9,660 bases of DNA from an uncultured Christensenellaceae bacterium (GTDB lineage: Bacteria > Bacillota > Clostridia > Christensenellales > Christensenellaceae), in the NCBI GenBank assembly GCA_934373295.1, contig CAKROK010000069.1:1-9660 (forward strand), written 5' to 3'. The first letter of the stretch is position 1. Every line of letters begins with the position of its first letter. A model generated the notes under the pieces. It was not told where the DNA came from, ran no database searches, and saw only the letters and a program-made list of their open reading frames with translations. Below, one piece after another: positions 1-6,000 of the stretch. Made by a program: the position numbers and the translations under genes.

Positions 1-550
1 CAAGCAGGTCTGTGTGGAGGTTGTCTATTTCAGAATATTTCTTCTTCGCAAGCGCATACAGCAGCAGCAACAGTTGACTGTATAGCAGCTCCCACGCCTT
101 CTTAATGTGCTTATTGCCGCACCTCATCACGATATATGAGTGAAATTTGAGGTCAAGCTTTAACAGGCTCATGTATGTATCCCCGCTCGAGCGCACTATC
201 ATCAGCCTGAGTTGGCGCTCCATCTCCTGAGATATGTCCATATTCATGTCTATTATGCGCTCCGCTGCGGCTATCTCGAGCGCACGCCGAAATTCAGATA
301 AGTCATAAAGCTCGCGCTCGTTGAATTTCTTCACATACGCGCTTCTGTTCGCTTTTTTCTCAAGCAAGCCCTCGCTTTCAAGGCGGATAAACGCCTCGCG
401 TATCATAGCCCTGCTCACGAGCAGGTCGTTTGAAAGCTCCGCCTCCTTCATCTTTTCACCGGGGGCAAATTTGCCGCTCAATATACTGTATCTTATCGCG
501 TCAGTCACCTCAAGCGAAAGTGGACGCTTCTCCTCGCGCTCACCATTCAT
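1..550 (-). CDS. GntR-family transcriptional regulator, FCD (FadR) subfamily, C-terminus cut by the window edge
   Basis: This is a DNA-binding repressor or activator that responds to a small acid or sugar-derived metabolite. The first 183 residues are readable and the C-terminus lies beyond base 1. Residues about 12-75 form the GntR winged helix-turn-helix (ELSNDLLVSRAMIREAFIRL, followed by ESEGLL and a wing ending AYVKKF). Residues about 80-183 form a helical FCD ligand domain. Its LDLKFHSYI segment supplies metal-ligand positions D133 and H137, and H179 fits the next ligand; a final histidine and roughly 40 residues would be off-window. The ATG at 550 has an AAGGTG ribosome binding site at 558-563, 7 nt upstream, and lies 1 nt after the dehydrogenase stop, so translation is probably coupled. 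As the last gene of the operon it probably regulates its own transcription. The family is clear; the effector is unknown. The recognition segment reads SRAMIREA where many family members have SRTPVREA. Confidence 0.93.
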   Translation of the reverse strand, partial: MNGEREEKRPLSLEVTDAIRYSILSGKFAPGEKMKEAELSNDLLVSRAMIREAFIRLESEGLLEKKANRSAYVKKFNERELYDLSEFRRALEIAAAERIIDMNMDISQEMERQLRLMIVRSSGDTYMSLLKLDLKFHSYIVMRCGNKHIKKAWELLYSQLLLLLYALAKKKYSEIDNLHTDLL

Positions 551-551
551 A

Positions 552-1595
552 TCATTTCACCTTATCGTCAAGCGTTATCATCACCTTTATCTTTTGGGCA
601 TTGTTCATTTTAAGCTCCGCGATATTCTCCGCCGCCTCATCGAGCGTACACCTATGTGTTATGAGCAGCTTGAGTGAGTTAAGTGCGCCCGTGGACATGA
701 GCTTTAACACCTTGTCGAAATATCCGCCCCATCCGCCGCCCGCCGTGCGCAGGGTTATGTTATTAAATATGAAGTCGTTCATATTAACCTCAAAGGGCGA
801 GTCGTAAAAGCCTAAAAGCTCTATAGTGCCGTGCGCCTTTACCGCATTTGCGGCGGCGAAAAACAGCGACTTCGCGCCGGAAAGCTCTATCACGACGTCC
901 GCGCCCCCATTCGTTATCCGTTTAATCTCGGCAGCGGGATCTTCCTCATCGGTATTTACGGTATGCGTCGCGCCCAGCTTTTTGGCGACATCCAGCTTCT
1001 GCACCTTGCGTCCCACGGATATTATGGGATATGCGCCGTATGCGCGCGCGAGCGCTATCGCGGCGAGACCTATCGGGCCCGTTCCCATGACAGCCACGCT
1101 CATGCCCGGCCGCACGGGGACGTCCTCCATAGCCATTATCGCGTTCGCCGTGGGTTCGACGAGCGCCGCCATGTCGAAATCCACCCCGTCCGGTATCTTC
1201 AGAAGATCGCGCGCAGGGAAGGCGAAAAGCTCACTCATCGCGCCCGGATATGCGTCCACAGTGCCCACCGCGCGAACGGCAGTGCATTCGTATTTTCTGC
1301 CTGAAACGCATTTTTCACATATCCCGCAGGACACCGCCGTTTCGCCCATGACCCTGTCGCCCGGGGCATATCCCACGACGCCCTCGCCCACGCTCTCAAC
1401 GACGCCCGACCACTCGTGACCGGGGCGCAGCGGAAAATTCACTCTCTCGCTGAATTCGCCGTTATATATGTTGTTGTCCGTGCCGCATATGCCTATGCGC
1501 TTGGGGCGAATTATCACCTCTCCTGCGGCTGGTACGGGCAGCGGCTCTTGCCTCAACAGCACCTCGCCCGGCTTCATTATTCTGACGCTTTTCAT
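552..1595 (-). CDS. Zinc-dependent medium-chain dehydrogenase (sorbitol/threonine dehydrogenase-like)
   Basis: This cytoplasmic 347-residue oxidoreductase has the usual family length. It should interconvert a secondary alcohol (polyol, sugar or sugar acid) and a ketone using a nicotinamide cofactor. An N-terminal GroES-like domain carries the catalytic zinc site (C37 in ICGTD, H60-E61 in PGHEW, E147 in LVEPTAN) and a complete structural zinc site (C90, C93, C96, C104). The Rossmann domain follows with GTGPIG at 171-176. The acidic residue normally found at the end of the second Rossmann strand is absent; this segment reads ISVGRKVQK, which favours NADP(H) over NAD(H). The ATG at 1595 has an AAGGAGAT ribosome binding site at 1603-1610, 7 nt upstream, overlapping the esterase stop codon. 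The neighbours (esterase, GntR regulator, divergent GH2) suggest carbohydrate catabolism. Family assignment is secure; the substrate cannot be read from the sequence. Confidence 0.93.
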   Translation of the reverse strand: MKSVRIMKPGEVLLRQEPLPVPAAGEVIIRPKRIGICGTDNNIYNGEFSERVNFPLRPGHEWSGVVESVGEGVVGYAPGDRVMGETAVSCGICEKCVSGRKYECTAVRAVGTVDAYPGAMSELFAFPARDLLKIPDGVDFDMAALVEPTANAIMAMEDVPVRPGMSVAVMGTGPIGLAAIALARAYGAYPIISVGRKVQKLDVAKKLGATHTVNTDEEDPAAEIKRITNGGADVVIELSGAKSLFFAAANAVKAHGTIELLGFYDSPFEVNMNDFIFNNITLRTAGGGWGGYFDKVLKLMSTGALNSLKLLITHRCTLDEAAENIAELKMNNAQKIKVMITLDDKVK

Positions 1596-1608
1596 AATGC
1601 TTATCTCC

Positions 1609-2556
1609 TTATAACATAGAAAATTCCCGCTTTAATGCCCTCGCGAACGCCTGCCATATCCATTGTGTCAGCTCGCCCTCGGTATACAGGTCAAATGAAT
1701 GGGACATCCTGGGCAGGCAGTAGAACTCCGCCGGAACGCCCACGCGCATGAGCCGCGCCGCAAACTCCATGCACTCATCTCTCAGCGGGTCAAGCTCGCC
1801 CACGCATATCGCCGTGGGGGGCATTCCCGAAAGGTCGCTGCAATACGCGGGCATTGCGTAATACGATGGGTTTCGTCCATCTAGATCGCCCATGTAATCG
1901 CGTGCCATGCGGGGAAAATCGAATCCGTGCAGCATGGGAGTGTCGTCCTCCCTGTAAAACTGCATCGCAGAGGGAGAATCCAGCGTGCATTTGAGCACGG
2001 GATATGTGAGCAGCAGCGCAGATATCTTGGGGCCGCCCTTGTCCCGCGCATACAGTGCCAAGCCCGCTGCCAGCGTACCGCCCGCGCTGTAGCCGCAAAG
2101 GGCTATCCTTTCGCGGTCTATCTTCAGCTCATCCGCATGGTCATATGCGTATATGAGCGCCGCGTAGCAGTCCTCCAGCGATTTGGGAAAGCGTCCCTCC
2201 GGCGCAAGGCGGTAGTCCACGCATATCACGCGGCAGCCCACGTTTTCAACGTAGTACGTCACGCGGTTTCTGTCAAAATCCACGCTCCCGCCGGTGTACC
2301 CGCCGCCGTGTATCGCTATGAGCAGAGGCACGTTCTCGCCCATCCCTTCCTTTTCAAACAGGTGCAGGGCTATCGTATTCGTGCCGTCCAGGCATTTTAT
2401 GTCTATTTCGCGTATGGAGACGTCCGCAGGGCGGTCGTATTGCACGAGCTTGTCAACGCCCTCGGTATATTGCGTCCCGTTGCCCTTCATCTCCTCGATC
2501 AGCTTATCGTTAAGCTCTTCAAATATTTCGTATCCCGTATGAATCTTCCTTTTCAT
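1609..2556 (-). CDS. Alpha/beta-hydrolase fold esterase, hormone-sensitive-lipase type
   Basis: This is a 315-residue cytoplasmic esterase with no signal peptide. It has the full HSL-family signature: the oxyanion-hole HGGG at residues 83-86, then DYRLAPE, the nucleophile elbow GYSAGG with Ser157, Asp256 in GELDPLRDE and His286 in RMSHSF. It would hydrolyse a short acyl or aryl ester; in this context deacylation of an imported sugar or oligosaccharide is plausible but inferred. The frame is open to a TTG at 2583, which would add nine residues. I chose ATG 2556 because GGGAG at 2564-2568 lies 7 nt upstream, while the TTG has no good ribosome binding site. It is the first gene of the operon, about 47 nt downstream of the predicted transcription start. 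Its TAA overlaps the ribosome binding site of the dehydrogenase. The elbow has tyrosine where many HSL members have aspartate (GDSAGG). Confidence 0.92.
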   Translation of the reverse strand: MKRKIHTGYEIFEELNDKLIEEMKGNGTQYTEGVDKLVQYDRPADVSIREIDIKCLDGTNTIALHLFEKEGMGENVPLLIAIHGGGYTGGSVDFDRNRVTYYVENVGCRVICVDYRLAPEGRFPKSLEDCYAALIYAYDHADELKIDRERIALCGYSAGGTLAAGLALYARDKGGPKISALLLTYPVLKCTLDSPSAMQFYREDDTPMLHGFDFPRMARDYMGDLDGRNPSYYAMPAYCSDLSGMPPTAICVGELDPLRDECMEFAARLMRVGVPAEFYCLPRMSHSFDLYTEGELTQWIWQAFARALKREFSML

Positions 2557-2563
2557 CAATGCG

Positions 2564-2568
2564 CTCCC
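2564..2568 (-). promoter_or_regulatory. Ribosome binding site that sets the esterase start
   Basis: GGGAG on the minus strand lies 7 nt before ATG 2556. It supports that start over the in-frame TTG at 2583. Confidence 0.7.
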
Positions 2569-2574
2569 AAATTG

Positions 2575-2582
2575 TGTCGACA
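2575..2582. promoter_or_regulatory. Candidate GntR operator A
   Basis: TGTCGACA is a perfect 8-bp palindrome that fits the general GntR operator pattern (GTM, 0-1 nt, KAC). It lies about 20-30 nt downstream of the predicted operon transcription start, where a bound repressor would block elongation or promoter escape. Binding by the local regulator is inferred. Confidence 0.5.
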
Positions 2583-2602
2583 ATTTTATTATTGTTTCGT
2601 TC

Positions 2603-2638
2603 TGATATCACTTTAACATCCGCACTTTGCAATGTCAA
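2603..2638 (-). promoter_or_regulatory. Predicted sigma-A promoter of the esterase-dehydrogenase-GntR operon
   Basis: On the minus strand a perfect TTGACA (2638 to 2633) is followed, after exactly 17 nt, by TAAAGT (2615 to 2610). A TG one base upstream of the -10 gives an extended -10 element (TGTTAAAGT). Transcription should start near 2603, leaving a 5' leader of about 47 nt before the esterase. One GTCGAC palindrome lies just downstream of the start and another just upstream of the -35, which suits repression by the operon's own GntR protein. Confidence 0.65.
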
Positions 2639-2656
2639 TACGTTTACGCCCCTAAG

Positions 2657-2672
2657 AAAATGTCGACTTTTT
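2657..2672. promoter_or_regulatory. Candidate GntR operator B
   Basis: This is a 16-bp near-palindrome centred on GTCGAC, with an A tract on the left and a T tract on the right and a single mismatched pair. It lies upstream of the predicted operon -35. Its centre is 86 bp from operator A. Confidence 0.45.
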
Positions 2673-2770
2673 GTGCGATATGCCATCTTTCCGTTTGACG
2701 CGTTTATACGTGAAAATATTGACAAACTACACCTTTGCTTCGTTCGTTCATCCCGTATTCCCCCTGATTT

Positions 2771-2780
2771 TTGTCGACAA
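2771..2780. promoter_or_regulatory. Candidate GntR operator C
   Basis: TTGTCGACAA is a perfect 10-bp palindrome and the cleanest of the three sites. It lies 111 bp from site B, midway in the divergent region, so it could serve either transcription direction or anchor a loop. A bound regulator here is inferred. Confidence 0.5.
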
Positions 2781-2844
2781 TTAACGCGCATCCATTTATT
2801 GTCGGTCATCGTCTAATTTCCCGCAATATTTGTAATGCCTTTTC

Positions 2845-2861
2845 AAAAAAAAAAAAAAAAA
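2845..2861. repeat. 17-base A homopolymer
   Basis: An uninterrupted run of 17 A on the plus strand lies 25 bp upstream of the more distal plus-strand -35 candidate. It could bend DNA, act as an UP-like element, or vary in length by slippage. No stable GC hairpin precedes it on either strand, so it is not a normal intrinsic terminator. Confidence 0.85.
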
Positions 2862-2886
2862 TGCCCTTAAATTACGCATTTTTGTC

Positions 2887-2915
2887 TTGCACTTATTACA
2901 CATATACTGTATTAT
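2887..2915 (+). promoter_or_regulatory. Candidate distal promoter of the GH2 gene
   Basis: TTGCAC (2887-2892) and TATTAT (2910-2915) are separated by 17 nt. The -35 is a poor match and the -10 a good one. Transcription would start near 2922, giving a leader of about 115 nt. AT-rich DNA produces such matches by chance, so this is only a candidate. Confidence 0.3.
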
Positions 2916-2977
2916 TATATTGATGTGTTTCTTTACAGTTTGCGAATATTATCACAATTACGCGAATTATGGCACGA

Positions 2978-3007
2978 TTTCAATATGAATTATTGAATTA
3001 TTATAAT
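2978..3007 (+). promoter_or_regulatory. Candidate proximal promoter of the GH2 gene, with a dyad across its -35
   Basis: A perfect TATAAT (3002-3007) has a weak TTTCAA (2978-2983) 18 nt upstream. An inverted repeat, TTCAATA-N5-TATTGAA (2979-2997), spans the -35 and the spacer and could bind a regulator. Transcription would start near 3014, still upstream of the ribosome binding site at 3024-3031. The -10 overlaps the alternative ATG at 3006, so such a transcript would lack that ATG. Confidence 0.35.
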
Positions 3008-3023
3008 GATCAACTTAGATCGG

Positions 3024-3031
3024 AAAGGAAA
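3024..3031 (+). promoter_or_regulatory. Ribosome binding site that sets the GH2 start
   Basis: AAAGGAAA lies just upstream of ATG 3036, with 6 nt between its GGA and the start codon. The in-frame ATG at 3006 has no comparable site and would add a polar decapeptide ahead of the signal sequence. Confidence 0.65.
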
Positions 3032-3035
3032 AAGA

Positions 3036-6000
3036 ATGAAAAACAACTTAGTAAAAAAGCTGGTCTCACTTCTGCTGGCGGCTCTGCTCATAGCGGCGCT
3101 CATCCCCGCGTCTCTCATGACGGTCGCATTTGCAGCGGATGAAAGCGAAGAGCTGCTTAAAAACGGCTCTTTTGAGGACGGGCAGGACGGCTGGACGCCC
3201 TTCACCGGCGGCTTTTCGCTCGTCGACGATTTCGGCAAGACGGGCACACACTCGGCAAAGGTCACATCCGAGGGCGTTGCCATCGAATTGCACGAGTCGA
3301 TAACCGTCGAGCCGGACACGTGGTATACGCTGTCCGCGAGCTTCTGGCGCAATAACGACCTGCAGTGGCTATATGTCGACATGGGTGACCTCCCGGGCGA
3401 GGTCCAGCTGCGCACGACCGCCGTCAACGAGTGGGAGACGCTCAGCGGAAACTGGTACAGCGGCGAGCGCACCTCCGTCGACATCAGATTAGTCTGCGAG
3501 AAGAACTGGTCGACAGGCACCTCCGGCACGGGCGACTACTACATCGACGATCTCTCCTTTAAAAAAATCTCACAGAGTCTGGACGACGTCTCCATAACCA
3601 ACGGCTCTTTCGAGAACGGCGAGGACGGCTGGGACTGGTTCACCGGATTCAAGATCGCCGAGGGCGAAACCACTGACGGAACGCACCGCCTCGAGTGGGA
3701 TAAAAAGGAAGCTCTCGCGCTCTCTCAGCACTCCGTCACCGCAGTAAAGCAGAACACGTGGTATGAGCTATCCGCAGATTTCTTCCGAAGCGACGCGGAC
3801 AGATACCTCTATATCGATATGTCCGATATCACGGGTGAGGCGACCGTCTCCGCGCAGAGCTCCGGAAGGTGGGAGACGCAGACGGTCCTCTGGTACAGCG
3901 GCAATACGAGCGCGTTCAACCTCCGTCTTGTCTGCGAGAAAAACTGGGAAACAGGCGCGGAAGGCACTGGCGATTACTACATCGACAACATCAAAATAAA
4001 GGAATCCGATACCGTCCCCGAGCTGGTATATAACGGCTCGTTTGAAGACGGCACGGCGAGCTGGAACTATTTCGACGGCCTTAATATAAAGGAAGGCGAG
4101 ACCACGGACGGCAAGCACCGCCTCGAGTGGAACAAGAGCACCGCCATCGCCACGAGCGTACACGCGACCACGGCTGTTGAAAAGAACACGTATTACATCA
4201 TCAGCGCAGATTTCTACCGCAGTGATGCGGACAGGTACATGTATGTAGATATGTGCGATATCGAGGGCGAGGCGACGGTCTCTGCCGCAAGCTCGGGCAA
4301 GTGGGAGAACCAGCAGGTTCTCTGGTACAGCGGAAACAACACCGCGATAAACCTGCGCGTTGTCTGCGAAAAGAACTGGGCCACAGGCAAGGACGGTACG
4401 GGCGACTACTACGTCGACAACATCACGATGTACAAGAGGACTACCGTGACCGCCGCGGAATTTTTAGACGACAAGACCATCGCGGTCACCATCACTCCCC
4501 AGGAGAAAAAGACCATTGACGACTTCAAGGTCTCTCTTTCAAAGGAGAACGTCGAGATATCCTCCGTTTCACAGGCTGACGACGGTAGGATGCTCATAAC
4601 CCTCGCAAGCCCCGCCGTAATGGGCAAGGTCTACACCGTCACGGGCATGGGCCGCCTTGAGGGCTCGGCAAAGGCGAGATACATCTCCGCCGACGCTATC
4701 ACGCTCACGGGCGCGAAGTTCACGGACGCTTCCCACATAGCGCTCACCAACGACAAGGGCGCGGACATCGCGGCAGGCGACCTCTCTGTTAAAATGTCCG
4801 TAAATTACGGCGAATATAAGGTGCTTTCCTCCGATGAATGGACGATAAACGAAAATACCATAGCGCTATCCACCCCCGCCGCACAGGGCAGCGTACTCGT
4901 CATCGAGGGCGCGAACAAGGTTTTAGGCAGCGTCAGCGCGGCTTTTGGCACGCCCGAATTCCCGGACGTAATCGCGCACGACTGGAATGGCGTGATTTAT
5001 ACTGGCAGCGTTGAGCATAAGGCGGATATGGCGCTTCTCACAAAGGCGGAGGATTCCTATGAATTCACGTTCTCGGGCACGGGCTTTACTCTGCACGGCC
5101 CGTTCGGCGCGGACTACGGCATAGCCGAGGTCATCGTGGACGGCATTTTACAGGGCGAGGCGAACGCAGCGGCTTGCGAGAGCGACGCACTCTATAGCGT
5201 AACCGGACTCAAGAACGGCCTGCATCTCGTCACCGTGGTAAAGAGCAGAAAGAGCGACAAGCCCTTCGGCTTTACTAATGCGGACACAGCCAAGGGCGGC
5301 GCGGACGTCGCCAATGAGTATTCCGTAAACGGCCAGTGGAGCATCTTAACGGACAGCGCGGACAGCTTCTCCTGGAGCGACGCAGACGGCTTTGACTTTG
5401 AAAACGCTCAGCCCATACTCGTTCCCGGCAACATCTGGGAGGCTTATCCGGGGTATCTCGGAACGGTATGGTACGGCAAGACGTTTAACGACTATCTCAC
5501 CACGGGCGAAAACGAGCGCATATACCTGCGCTTTGAGGCAGTCCAGTACTCCTGCGACGTATATTTAAACGGCGTGAAGCTGGGCAGCAACGAGGGCAGT
5601 GAAGTCCCCTTTGAGTTCGACGTAACGGACGTTATAAAGCCCAACGAGGATAACTTCCTCTCCGTGGCTGTTTCAAACGGCAAGGGCATGATACTCGCCT
5701 CCACCAACACGCAGACCGGCTCGTTCTGGGATTGCGGCGGAATTTGGCAGGAGGTATCTCTCATAACGCGCCCCGAGGCGTACATCAGCGACGTTTACGC
5801 TCAGCCCGACTGGAAAACAGGCGACGTCAAGATAGACGTGACCGTAATAAACGAGAGCGCATCCGCGCAGGACGTCAGCTTGACCGCGCTTATAAATGAA
5901 AAGGGCGGCGCGGCTGTTGACAATATCAGCGAAACCGTAACGGCTCAGCCCGGTGAGAACAAGTTCACCTTAAACGGCAAGGTCGAAAACTTCAATCTGT

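Larger units (their letters stand above)
2557..3035. other. Divergent control region with no gene
   Basis: These 479 bases separate the two divergent transcription units and are much more AT-rich than the flanking genes. I see no convincing coding sequence. Short frames through it lack ribosome binding sites and do not resemble proteins. It contains the operon promoter, three GTCGAC palindromes, a 17-base A tract, an AT-rich dyad and two weak plus-strand promoter candidates, each listed separately. No riboswitch fold or intrinsic terminator was recognised. Confidence 0.8.

Noticed and set aside
826..1419. Plus-strand frames antisense to the dehydrogenase
   Set aside because: They overlap a gene with complete catalytic motifs on the other strand and show no domain or ribosome binding site.
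2557..2583. Longer esterase start at TTG 2583
   Set aside because: It would add nine residues, has no good ribosome binding site and overlaps operator A. ATG 2556 has GGGAG at the correct distance.
2719..2724. Perfect TTGACA on the plus strand as a GH2 promoter -35
   Set aside because: No acceptable -10 is found 15-19 nt downstream, and the position is about 310 nt before the start codon.
2703..2725. TTGTCA and TATAAA on the minus strand as a second operon promoter
   Set aside because: The spacer is only 11 nt, too short for a sigma-A promoter. The pair at 2610-2638 is far better.
2519..2816. Open frames on both strands across the divergent control region
   Set aside because: They have no ribosome binding sites, unusual composition and no recognisable domain. 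They cross the promoter and palindromes.
3006..3035. Longer GH2 start at ATG 3006
   Set aside because: It overlaps a perfect TATAAT, lacks a ribosome binding site and would put ten polar residues before a standard signal peptide.
3162..4439. CRISPR or other short DNA repeat array at the start of the GH2 gene
   Set aside because: The repetition is about 400 bp per unit, diverged, in frame and encodes a protein fold. It is a domain duplication.
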